From positions 22,068 through 86,067 of the forward strand of contig JANSLP010000125.1 in assembly GCA_029298735.1 (NCBI GenBank): DNA of 64,000 nucleotides. The letters run 5' to 3'. A model generated the notes under the pieces. It was not told where the DNA came from and made no database searches. It was given only the letters and a program-made list of their open reading frames with translations. The translations under genes were made by a program, and so were the position numbers. Below are positions 13,024-24,450 of this stretch, one piece after another. Each line of letters begins with the position of its first letter. The first letter of the stretch is position 1. The stretch is from Ophiostoma sp. CBS 140.51 (taxonomy: Eukaryota > Ascomycota > Sordariomycetes > Ophiostomatales > Ophiostomataceae).

Positions 13024-16000
13024 ATGGCGCCAGCGAACCCCACGGTTCGTGAGCTGGACGGCGGTTCCAGCGTGGGCGCTGGCTCCGGCGGCAGCGGAAG
13101 TGGTGGTGGCAGCAGCGGCAAAGCCGGCGGAAAAGGTAGTAGCACCGTCCCGGGACGCATTGGCCGGCCGCCGCAATGGACGAGCACGCGTTCACGGAAG
13201 CTGGTGCGGCTGTACATGTATTCAACACTGTCGGTCGACAAGATCCTCAAGGTGCTGGAGGACGATGTTTTCAAGCCAAGGTAAGCAACAAACAAGCAAA
13301 CCATGCGTGAATGAGCTCCATAAGACGAATCGACGGCAAAATGAGAAAACTGCGGCGAAATTACGGCGAAACTGCGGCAAAATCGACAAGACGCAGAAAA
13401 TCTGGCAGTTGACCGACAATGTCAACAAATCGGAAACTCACGAGGCTGTGAGAGCCTCAGAGACCAGGGCAGCGTTTATTCACATTCATTTGCGACGACA
13501 GGAAAAACTCGGCTCAGAAGACCATTCACAACATGCTGGACCACGATCCGCGGTATTTGCGCCCCGAATCGCGTGAGGACATGAACCAGCGCGTCAAACT
13601 GCTGGCAGGCTCGACACAGCGTAAGCGCCGCTCATGGAAGAAGCACGGCGAGAACCAACAGCAGCACCAGCAGCAGCAACAGAACCAGCAGCATCCGCAC
13701 GCGCAATATCAGCAGCCGCCGCCCCCGCCCCCGATGGGCCACTCCTCCGGCTACGACGACGGCATGTCCCACGGCATCAAGCCCGAGATGGGCCACGGAT
13801 CCGGCCTCAGTCACCTTCCGCAGCACTCGCAGTATCAGCACGTGCAACATCACCAACAGCATTCTCAGCACACACAGCATCAGCAGCACTCACAACACCC
13901 CGCGCATTCTTACCAGCAGCAGCTTCAGCACCCGCATCACGCCCAGCATCAGCAGCCGCAACATCACCAGCAAGCACAGCACCAGCTGCCGCCTCAGCCG
14001 CATGATCTGTCGCAGCAGTATCCCAGCCAAACATCGCCTACGTATCTCCCGCCTCCGCAAAATCTTCACCAGCATCACCAGCAGCAGCAGCAGTCGTACA
14101 GTGATTTTTACCACACGCAGGTTCAACAGCAAGCGCCTCCGCCGCCTCCGCCGCCGCAGCACCAACAGTACCCCCTTTCTATGCAACAGATAACGACACA
14201 CAACGTCCCTCCGTTTGTGGGCGGTGGTTGGGGTGGTGTGTACGATAACCAGCCACAGGCCGCAGATCCCGCGTCTCGTCTCACGATGAACAGCTCGTTC
14301 GACCTGGCACAGCACCAAACTGGCATGGCGCCACTTCACGCACAGCAGCAGCATCCGGGCCACTCACAGCAGAATCTTCATCACCAGCATGCGCAGCACG
14401 CGCAACAGCACCAGCAGCATCCCCACGCAGCACACGGTCATCCGCATCACCACTACCACCCGAACGAGCACGGCGGCATCGATGGACACGGTAATCTCAG
14501 CACGCTGGCTGGCGGCATTACGAGCAGCCATTTGCCCCTGTTTGGTGAGCACCAGCGGCAACGGCGCATGAGTTCAGCAGCGCATTCGACGGATTCGGAT
14601 GCGTCTTCGGATGTCAGCACGGAAACGATCCAGGATCTCAAAAACCGCCTCTCGGGCTGTTCGACGCACTATGCGAACCAAATCGCCAACTTGCTGCGCA
14701 GATTTACCATCAGCAACGGATCCGACGACCCTTCATCTCCTTCGCCTTCTGTCGTGCTTTCGGGCCCCCGCAGCGGCAGCAACGACAACGGTGCGGATCC
14801 GCACCGGATCCGGAAACTTTGGCGCCAAAAGACGCAGAGGATCCGCAGCAGCAGTGTTAGCAGCAACAGCAGCAGCGGCAGTTTCGACGTGTTCGACAGT
14901 GACGTGGATGTGTACGGCGAGGCCGGTGAAGACGACGACACTACGCGCCGCGGCCAGAGCAGCCACGGCGGCAGCAACCCGGCCAGTGTGAACGGCGGCG
15001 CTAGCCCCGATGGACGCGACGATGAACATGGACGCCTTCGGAGACCTGGTGGGTTAAGATCAGGCGCATCCAAGACTACGGCATCGACGACAGCGAACGT
15101 GACGACAATTTTGGGTGCTAGCGGCAACAATGCGGGCAACCCGCGTCTTGTGCTCCCTGGCGACTTTTTCAACGCATACCAGTACCGCGACGACGCCAAC
15201 TGCCCATTCCACAACAAGGAGGCTCTTATGCGCGAAGAGCAGGAGAAACGGCAGCGCCAGGCCGAGGAGGAGCAGAATGACCGGAGAGGCGGCCGGGGTG
15301 GTGCGAACGGAGCTAACGCCAAGTCTCCGCGCGAGAAGCGTTGCTGGTGTGCCATTGCGGAAGCAGTTAATGCCGTGGCTGCCGAAGACGGCTCCTTTTG
15401 GGTTCTGGCCGACGGCCGGCTCACTCCCGATGCGCAGGCCATGGTCCACGAGCCTACGCAGCAGCGTCACCAGCTGGCTCGGCGCGACCGTTTTGGCCAC
15501 TCGATGCTGCACCTGTTTGCGTCCCGCGAGGGTCTGCAGATGCAGCTTCTGGCCATGGTTCTAAACTGCGATGACGCGACTCTCCTGGCGGCCAACACGG
15601 CCGGACAGACATTCCTGCATGTGTTGGCCCCCGGCTGGTTTGTGGGGCTGCACGAGCCTTATTCGCCCCTTGTTCAGCTTCTCGCTCATTTGCGGAGCCG
15701 TACGCGCCAGCCGCCAACCGGCAGCAGTGGAGCCGACGCGGCAGACGATCCGAACAGACCGGGCTCCGGCGACGCGATCGCGCACCTGATTTATGCTACA
15801 GATGTTTACGGCCGCAGCTTCTTCCACCGTTTCGGCACTTTTGTCAGCGATCCGAACGTGATCACCAACACGATCATCCAGCACTACGACCGTGCTGCGC
15901 TCTCCAGACGTGATGCGTTTGCCCATGTCCCGGTCGCTATAATGGGCGCGGGTGGCAGCGTTAGCAGCGGTACTGACGAGTATGGCAACTGGCAGCAGCA

Positions 16001-17102
16001 GTCGTCGTCGCCGACAAAGATGCACATGAAACGTCAGAGCATCCCCTCGCTGCAGTTCCTCGGCCAGACTCTCTCACCACGCTACGACGATGACCGCCAG
16101 AACCAGAACCAGACGCTTGTCGGCGGTTCTCCTTCGCCTACTGCCACGCCTGCTTTGGGCGGTGGCAACGTCCCGACTGTGTTCTTGAGCGAAGACGCCT
16201 TTATCCGCCACCACGAGTCGCTCTTGCGCACAGTCACGGCATCCGACAACAACCCGAGCGTGGAAGACCCTGAGGGCCGCAACGGATTGCACTGTTTGGC
16301 TGAGGCCATTGTCGACAAGCGCATTATGGACGACCACCGCAATGCTCTCAGCGCTGGCCGGAAGCCACCTAAGAAGAAGACTCTCGACAAGAAGGATCCC
16401 AACGCGGTCTCCACAAGCAGTAGCAGCAGCTTTATGAACGGCCTGCTTCTTGGTGGTGAAAGCGGCAGCGTCAGTGACGGTATCAGCAGTGGCCCGACAT
16501 ACAGTAGCACGAGCCCTTACATGAACAACCCGGCCCTTGGCGGCACTCAGAGTCTGCTGCACACGTCTTCTGATGGTGCGCAGATGGCCACACGTCTTCG
16601 CCTCGTCCAAGGCCTGCTGTCCCCGCCGATCGTTGTTGATGTCAACCACTACGATCGCCGTGGTCAGACCGTGCTGACCGCCTTTGTCGTACACATTGCC
16701 GACGACCAGGAGGACAAGGCCAAGAGCCTTGTTGCCATCCTCGAGACTCTGCTGTCGGCTGGTGCTCGTATTGAGGGTCGCAACCGCCGCGGCGAAACCG
16801 CTCTGCTTGTCGCCGCCCGTCTTGGCCGCAAGATTGCCTTGACTACACTTCTCGACCATGGTGCCAATGTGCACGCCCGCGATGCCGCTGGCCGCGGTGT
16901 CCTCGACGTTCTTGACATGCAGTGCCGCCGCCAGGGCCGCAACAACGTCGCCCTCTACGGTCGTCTCGAGGCCTGCCGTGTCCTACTCACGAGCATTAAG
17001 CAGCTGCCCCTCGGTGTCAAGCAGCGCCCGACCCTGATGGACGAGTGGACCATTGTTCACCGCCGGGGACCGGAGCCTCGTGATATCACCATGGCCATAT
17101 AG
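13024..17102 (+). CDS. Clr5-like domain, polyQ/H and ankyrin-repeat protein
   Basis: Two exons, 13024-13280 and 13502-17102, give about 1285 residues. The intron (GTAAGC...CAG) splits an Arg codon and keeps the frame exactly. Residues about 48-110 carry a basic GRPPQW start and a helical segment containing LVRLYMYSTLSVDKIL, which then runs across the splice. I assign this to the Clr5-type domain, named after a fission-yeast heterochromatin protein. Residues about 115-430 are dominated by Gln, His and Pro, encoded by CAG/CAA/CAC runs. The C-terminal half holds ankyrin-like units, for example GHSMLHLFA, RRGETALLVAARLG and DHGANVHARD near residues 1170-1230. A nuclear or regulatory role by protein-protein contact is inferred, not shown. 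The ATG is the first in frame after the CT-rich leader, with a purine at -3. The gene stands alone between two large gene-poor regions. Confidence 0.85.
13655..14460 (+). repeat. CAG/CAA/CAC-rich coding repeat (polyQ/polyH tract)
   Basis: Imperfect CAG, CAA and CAC codon runs inside the Clr5-ankyrin gene encode Gln/His-rich sequence, for example HQQQQQNQQ and QQQQQ. The codons are mixed rather than pure, so selection on the protein is more likely than simple slippage. Prion-like or phase-separating behaviour is possible but unproven. Confidence 0.8.
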
Positions 17103-20100
17103 GATATGGTCATGAGAAAACGGAAACGAAATCAAAAGACGGAAACACAACAAGGCTATGGTGTAAAGTTATTGGGGCACGGCAGTTACTACAACAAACA
17201 CGGTTGACCAAGAACTTGACCAACTAAAACAATTCATACAACAGCAGCCCGAATCTTGTCACAGAGGAAGAGGACGTCAACGAATGTTCAACATATGAAG
17301 ATCGCTCACTGCCAGTTTCCGCATCCATCAACATCAACACCAACATACAGCTTCAATGATTAAGACTTCAAGCTACAAATAATACCAAAAAAGTATAAAA
17401 ATCACTTTGCTTCTCTCGTATCAATCTGCGCCAATCCAATATATCATCTCGACAAGCGCGCTGTGGCGTACAAACGTAACACTGATGCAGCAAACGTTGC
17501 CCCACGACGACGTCCGCCAGCGCATTCAATATCGACATTGACTGCTTGGCACGGCTCCTTTGCACATGGCATAATGCAACCAAACAATTACGCGTGATCC
17601 TGATGTGAGATGCATTCATGTTCTGTGTTGTGCGCTCTGTCGGTGTCGCTGACATCGCCATCGCTGACTAGGAAAAGCACGAAGTACTTTATTTGCCCGG
17701 CTTGGCACCGTGGGCAAAATAAAATAGAATAAAAAAAGGCGCCCGCAATACCAACCAAAAAGCCATACACTGCTTGTTCAGCACAAACCGATGGAGCCAT
17801 TGGGATTCCGCTTCTCCCGCGTGTGCAAACTTCGTGTGCGACGCCGCGAGTCGTGCTCAATCCGACTATATTGCTTGGCCGGGGCAGAACGGCACAGCAT
17901 TTTACAGTGAGGTAATTCAAACGCTCGTATTCGCTTATATAGTCATCGTTAGTGACGACCCCCTTTCCCCTCACTCTGCGCTGTCAAAAAGACAGTACAA
18001 AGCGCCGCAAAATTTGTTCAACATTATCACGACGATGCAGCAGTTTTTCTGTTTGCCTACCTTCGGTATTTTGGGAAATGGGAGCCGTGTGCAATCTGTG
18101 CGTATTTTTTCCACACCTTGGGGGGCTTTTCCTGTCCCATGCTCGGAGTGGGTACTTTTGTACAGGAGAGGCCAGGCGCTATAATTGCTAAAAAGGGCGC
18201 TTTTTGGGCACGCCCGTCGCTGTAATTACGGTTGTGTTTGGCAGGTCGTTTTGCTTGTGTGGCTCCTTTTTTCTACTCTTCTTCTGTGCTGAGCTGTGCG
18301 TCCACTTTTAAAATAGAGAGAAGGGCTTAGTAGCAAAGTGGAAATAATGAACGACACAGAATCGAAAAGAGGAAAAGAGGGGCTTTCAATCCAGTCCTCC
18401 TTCTCCCCCCCTGTCAGGCTAGTGGCTTTTTGCGGCATTTTGCTTTCTTTTGGACGTGCAGGAAAGTGCAGACGGACCGCATCGCGGTCCATTCTTTCCT
18501 CCTCTCACACTCCTGTTTAAGAAACGAGAATTCTACGACGAATGTATCACTCTTTGGCCCCTCCCTTCACATCGCTTCCCGCTTCCTTCCCTTTCGCCTG
18601 CTTCTTTTTGCAAGCGAGTTTCCTGCAGGCAATCACAGACTAACCCAAGAAAAGAATTCCAAGCACCCAATACAAAGGACCGGTGCTGGCTCCGAGGCCT
18701 GGGCCACAGTTCGCTTCCCCCAGTCTTGCTCTTCCTGCAGCTGCCATTGGTTGTTTTTTGAATCGTCAGAACAGCAAAGACCAAGAAGATGCAGCTGTGG
18801 CTGGTCTAACGCGTAGGTAGGCTCCAGAGGGATTATTAGGGAATGGCTTGCGTGAGAAGATGCCCCTCTCTTTTACTTCTCGCCCACTGCGTCTTTCATC
18901 TCACCTTTTTGTTCTTTTTTCTGCTGTCCGTCTGGTTCTTTTTGAGATCAATAAATCGTATGAAAATCGGGGCAGGCGCTGCCGTCAGCTTCTTATTAGA
19001 GGGAGGGTCAGTGCTCCGGGAATCCGTGCGATAGGGGGTGAGGCCAAGTGAGAGAACGGCAGGGATTGGGTTACATACCTCGGTCGCTCCTCTTTGGACT
19101 CTCAGAATGGGGGACTTCAGGGCAATGCACTGAGTGAGATGGGCAGGGAAGAACAGAGCACGCAAAAAGGGGGTTCAGAAGGATTCACAAAAAGGTGGGT
19201 ACTTGCTGTGGCCTTGATTTTCCTGCTTGCGCCTGTGGTGCCATTGTCAGGCGCTGGCCAAGGGGATGGGGAATAGCCGGCCAGTAAACATCCCTGACAC
19301 ATTCTCTGGCCTCTCACGCACACGCCCCCTTTACACACTAATAGACGCGAACCGGTGAAGATATTTTTCGGGGGAAATGCGAATGGCAGGGCCCCAGAGA
19401 CACCAAAAAGAGTAAAAAGATGGGCTCGCTCGCAATAAAAACGAGGAAGAGCCAGCGGCCACGGCGGCCAGCTGCAATTTGGCGGGCCCTCACAGTAACT
19501 TGGCAGCACCTTTCTTCCCCTTCAGGGAAGAGCGTGCGGTGGCACGCTGTACGGGAATGGAGACAATTCCCATAGTTTCCCATTCTTGTTCTTCGTTTGC
19601 TTGTCGTTTCCTGCTTTGTTTGCCGTTTTCCTTCACCACTTTCGCCTTTTCAGTTCGATTGATAGGCCTGCATAACGTAAGTGCCTTCGCGGGACCCCTT
19701 GCTGGACTCGCTTTGCATTGCACACACGACGAACGGCGCCAAAGGATCTGAAGGAACACCCGATGGTCGATGGGCGATGGACGGGAATGGGGAACGGCAG
19801 ACCAGGGAGGCAGGCCAACAGGCGAGACAAAAAAGACTGACAAAGACAGGCGTCTTGCAGCAGCACCTGTAAAGCGAGAGGTGTGTGCTGTGCATTCTTT
19901 TCGGCGAGCTCATCCCCGCTGACACCTGCAATGTTGACCCTGCAATTGCACGCTGTTGCATGTGGCACTGTCCGGAAAATTTGCCTACTTTGTCAGGAAT
20001 GCTGTTGGCTTGGACCCTTCTTTTTATGATTTTCATCTTCACATGCTTCCACGTATTCAAAACGTCAAACAAGCCATATTGCTTTCCCGCGATTGACCGA

Positions 20101-20888
20101 GTTGTACGTCGTACGACGTAGTTGTATTACTTCCACTTTCTCATTTGCATTTGAATTTTGACAGATGACATCTGCCCCAAACGGGACAATCGCCCAACGG
20201 CTAAAACCTTAATTGGCACTTTGCCCCCAGTGATGTGCATCACTTTCGGGCGCCATAGTGATGTGTTTACGGCAGTTCGAGGCGCGAATGGTCCCCTGAA
20301 ATGTGTCTGCCAAGACTTCGTCTCGACACTAACAACTTACACCAGCTGGAGATGGTGGGTATCAAAGGCCTACAAAGTGGAAGTACTTTGAGATGCAGCT
20401 GTCAAACAGTGGGTGATCGTGATGCCCTGCAGATAATGGTGTGTGGGGATCACGGAAGGACCTGCCGTGGAAAGAAAACAGAGTAAACAGTGGATGGCTC
20501 ATGCGCGGAAGGGAAAGCCGTGGTGTACTTTTGAATTCAAGGGACTTTGTGATGTAAAAAGTGCGGAAGTGGACTGCACTTCGTCATAACGAGTAAACAA
20601 AATGATTCGGTTGCCATAAATAGTGAAAGTATGCAGTAGAGTGAGTATTATGTAAAAGACATAAATAAAGATGCCAATGAATAATGCAGTGACAGAGTAG
20701 GCTCTCGTGGAAGGAGAACAATGAGCAGTAATTAAATAGCAAGAAGCAAACCAAGAGAAAAGCCCAAGAAACGGGTAACCAAAGAGCACCCAACACACCA
20801 CGCAAGAACAAAACCATACAGGATGATGTGAACTGGAGCCTAGACAAGGCTGGATAGGATAATTCTGACCCCAATGACCCTCTAACAG
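17103..20888. other. Intergenic region, no gene seen
   Basis: Frames up to about 140 codons occur on both strands, but none shows a domain, splice continuation or protein-like composition. The first few hundred bases are probably the 3' UTR of the upstream gene. A perfect 16-base palindrome lies at 20105-20120. Confidence 0.5.
20105..20120. repeat. Perfect 16-bp palindrome
   Basis: TACGTCGTACGACGTA reads identically on both strands. It could bind a dimeric regulator or be a chance event in non-coding DNA. Confidence 0.7.
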
Positions 20889-21536
20889 TCAATGTGTCCC
20901 ATACCCATGGTCGAAGCCATCAAGGTAGGCACTGAGGGTGGCGTACATCAGTTCCGCAGCCTCGTCGGGCGTGCGAGTAGGGCCAAAACCAATGGGTGTA
21001 TTTTCGGTCTCCAAAAATCGACGGAGGCCGTAAGCATGGTCTCGGGGAACTGAAGGGAAGAAGTCACGGTTTTCTGTGATGTGATATGGCGAAGGGGGGT
21101 GCTGGACTCTAGCAAATAGTACTGGGAGAGTTGGTGGCGCCGAAAAAGAATGGAGGCGTGTGAGCTTTGGGGTCGCTGGGATTTTGGGAACGACTCCAAC
21201 TTCAGTGATCTCTTGGTTCTCCGGTGGTGTCGGTGGTGTAGGAAGCTCTGGGATGGCCGAAATTGTTGGGAGCGTAGTAAGGGCCGGAAAATCTGCCCTT
21301 TTGGAAGAGATGGGGTGTAAGTAGGAGAAACGAGAGCCAAATGGCCTTGCTTAGCTCTTGAACCAATAACAGGGGGGGAAATGTTGACAAATATAAACTC
21401 TGACAGCAAATAGGAATAATATTAAGGTAACCGAGAAGAGACCATCCAACAATTATCTTGTGTAACGATATTAAAGAGGATCATCATACTTCATTAGTGT
21501 GGTGCACGTGGCCTGCTGTGTCACAGTTGTCTCCAT
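20889..21536 (-). CDS. Small spliced protein of unknown function (about 151 aa)
   Basis: On the minus strand, about 165 codons are open up to the stop at 20889-20891, but the frame has no usable start of its own. A short upstream exon, 21536-21490, begins with ATG and ends at a GTATGA donor. Joining it to 21297-20889 through an acceptor ending AAAAG keeps the frame and gives 151 residues. The intron contains GCTAAG, a plausible branch point. The product has a Pro/Thr-rich first half and a charged C-terminus with segments such as DHAYGLRRFLETENTP and DEAAELMYATLSAYLDG, which look like real protein. No signal peptide, membrane segment or known domain is recognised. The C-terminal exon is better supported than the first exon and the intron. 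Confidence 0.5.
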
Positions 21537-24450
21537 TCTGATGGAAGTGTAATAAAGCAAATGGTTGCAACCGAAGAGGAAGTTTGTGGGATGAATTCAT
21601 TCAAAGTGGCGGTGGTTGTAGATTGTGGTTGTGTGTGATGATTGGCGATTTCTGATGTTGGATTGTGAGTGGCTGGTGACAGATGCAGGGTCGTAGACTA
21701 GAGATCTTGTGTGGATGGTAGTTGGAGTGACGCAAGATGGGAAAACCCTGCAGAAATGGGACAGCCTAATAATCAAAAATAAATATATGAAGGATCTCCA
21801 AAGGTATGAGATGGATAAACTGTAATCAGTGGGAAAGATGATGGGCTTTATGGCTGTGATGTGAGACTTCTATGATAAGATGACAAGACGGTGGCAGTAT
21901 GATAAATTTCCAAGCATGAAAACGTAATAAGAGAGACCAGAGGAGGAAAGGTGAACATGATATAGAAAGAAGGGGCCCAAGGTTTGTGCATCCATCGTGA
22001 GATATTCCCAAGCTTCTCGTATGCCACGGCAGCCTGTCCTCGGGCACATTGAAGACGGGGAGAAGTCACGTCAAGGGGCCAAAAGTCTTTCAGTAGACAA
22101 CAACAGTTATGAACAAAAAGTACCCGCTGCCAACTAAGTCGCTACCCTGAGATGAGGCACGATTTTTCTGGTGTGAAAATGTCCGGAATCGGACATGCTT
22201 CATGCAAAAAGGATCGAAATCCAGTGGCAATCCTCGAAAAGCAAGGAAATTGCATCTTTACACGAAAATGCGAGCTTAAAATCCCATGGCCTGATCGAAA
22301 GAGGAACTCACACAAGGTATATGGCCTGATTTTCGTGTCATTATCGGATCATACCGTTGTAACAGTGTTCATGAACCAATTGTATGCCATGAAAAGGGAG
22401 AGGTCAACACGTCTGAAAGCCGGTTTGGTGGTCTTGATCGCCTCCAGTAGCAGGCAGTGAGAATGATTGGCAAGCCACATTGTAGCCTTGAGTTATATCC
22501 CATCTGTCAGGACCATGTCGTGATGCGGCGCTTTCCGAGTGTCGGATAAAGCACATACATATGAGGAAGACGACCCGTTACGAGGAACACGTTCCTCCCC
22601 ATGGGGTCCATGAAAAGCTAATATCGTGTCTTGGAAGTTAAATAAATGACGTAGAAGCCAGCTCAACCTCGTGGGTAGCCTAGATATTAAACAGAAAAAC
22701 GAGGCGGGCTGTCTTGCCCAGGGGCGAAAACACATGGCCAGAGCAGGCATGGACTGAGCAAATGCTCTGTCTCGCCTTGTCGCAAGCCGCCCTACTTTTT
22801 TTCCGTAGCTTCGCGCAGACAAACGTGTCTAAAAAGTGATATATTCTGTGTCATTTAGACAAACGAAAGCTATTATTGGCCACTCAATTCGAAGTTCTGC
22901 ATATTCAGGGATTGCACTTGTTGTTTGTTGTTGGTCAATGGTCAAATGGTCGTTGCTTGTCGTTGGAGGCCTTTTGTTTTATGACGTCACAGGGGCGGCC
23001 CGGTAGCCTTACGCGGGCCCTTAGCGGCAACCGCCATGCCGGCGCGCCCTGCCATAATGGCTTGCTTTCCAGGGTCTTTTCAGGGTCCCCGCACGTACAC
23101 AGGTCGCTCCTGCCTGTTTCTCCACACAGTTCCCAACCGTAATACCACTTGTCCCGCGAAACCAATCGCAGTTCAGACTTACATGGTTTTAATCAACGTC
23201 ATCGTATTTTCATGGTTATCATTGTCGACATATTTCACAATTGTCAATCTATTCTTATGCGTTTGAATTTGTATACATCTCCTTTCTATTGCCTTTCTTC
23301 GCGATTTTTGAATTAATTTTTGTTTTGTTATTCATCTCATGTTCTCTAAAATCGCAGCATGCATTCAATCGTCTTTTTACCTTCTGCCTTCCGACCATCT
23401 GATTACCGACGTCATTGTTCATTTCCTTGATTTTGAGCTCTTCCTTTCGCCTATTGATGCTGTGTCTCTCCGCAGTCGGAGGATAAACAAGTCACCTGCC
23501 CCTTCACCACATTCGCCGCAGTCGTCTCCTTTTTCATATTCAACTTTCGTGGGGGTCCGTGTTCGTCTCGATCACGATATTGCTGTCGAGGCTTTTGTAC
23601 CATTTTTATCATGAAAATTGCCATAAGATGATTGGCCGTATTCACATGAGTTTCCATATCTTATCCCAAGCAGGTAATCCGTTCACATAATTTCATCTCC
23701 ATGCACACTGGCAACCTATGACATTGCACTACAACGGAAGGCTGCCTAACATCTTTCCATCCGTCCATACATCGTCACTTACAAATACGCTGGATTTCCC
23801 GTCTTGGAATCGACGATCGTTTCCAAACCCGGTGTTAGAAGAGATGCCACGTTCCACTCGGGCCTGTCTTCCGGCATGAAGCCATATTGAGCTGTAGACT
23901 TCGTCCAAGTCATTGGCTAAACATCGTTAATATTATTCCGGTCTGTGTATGTTTCAAAGATACATCGTTCTCCCATGAAGCTTGGACGCTATTATATCTG
24001 TAAGAGTAAAGTCCTGCGATCCCGAGATCGACATTGTTGGCCCGGGACATTTTCTGGCGATAGTCTCTTCCTTGTTTTATGACCCACGTATCTGGGTCAT
24101 GTGTGTCGTGTGCTGGAGTAGGCAGCACATAGGGCCTGGAGTCTTTATCCTACCTTCCGCAAAGGACAATACGGTAACTGTTGCTCCTATTCTGAGGAAC
24201 TTAATTGATGTGATTCTGTCACGGTTTATGATGGTGACATCGTTTAACGTGGAAATTCTTTGAGCTGCGTGTATCCAAACAAACTCGCTGCGTTCACATT
24301 GCTGTTGTACCGTTACCATAAATAACTAAATCCAAATAAACAAACGCTTCGCCATGCCTCTCGTAAAACCCTATTCGTTATACCAGCATTGCTCTCAAAA
24401 TGTCAAGAAAAATACAACTTCCCCTTACCCATTCGCTTCAGCAGATCATC
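21537..24450. other. Intergenic region, partly AT-rich, no gene seen
   Basis: No believable reading frame was found. The part from about 23.2 to 24.4 kb is richer in A and T than the rest. It could be a long-decayed repeat, but I recognise no transposase, reverse transcriptase or terminal repeat. Confidence 0.45.

Noticed and set aside
12057..13052. 331-codon plus-strand open frame running into the Clr5-ankyrin start
   Set aside because: It begins with TTG and is almost entirely Ser, Leu, Phe and Pro from CT-rich DNA. It overlaps the true start codon out of frame.
14669..15442. 257-codon minus-strand frame
   Set aside because: Antisense shadow within the Clr5-ankyrin gene.
23160..24450. AT-rich stretch as a RIP-mutated transposon
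   Set aside because: Base composition is suggestive, but no terminal repeats, target-site duplication or coding remnant was recognised.
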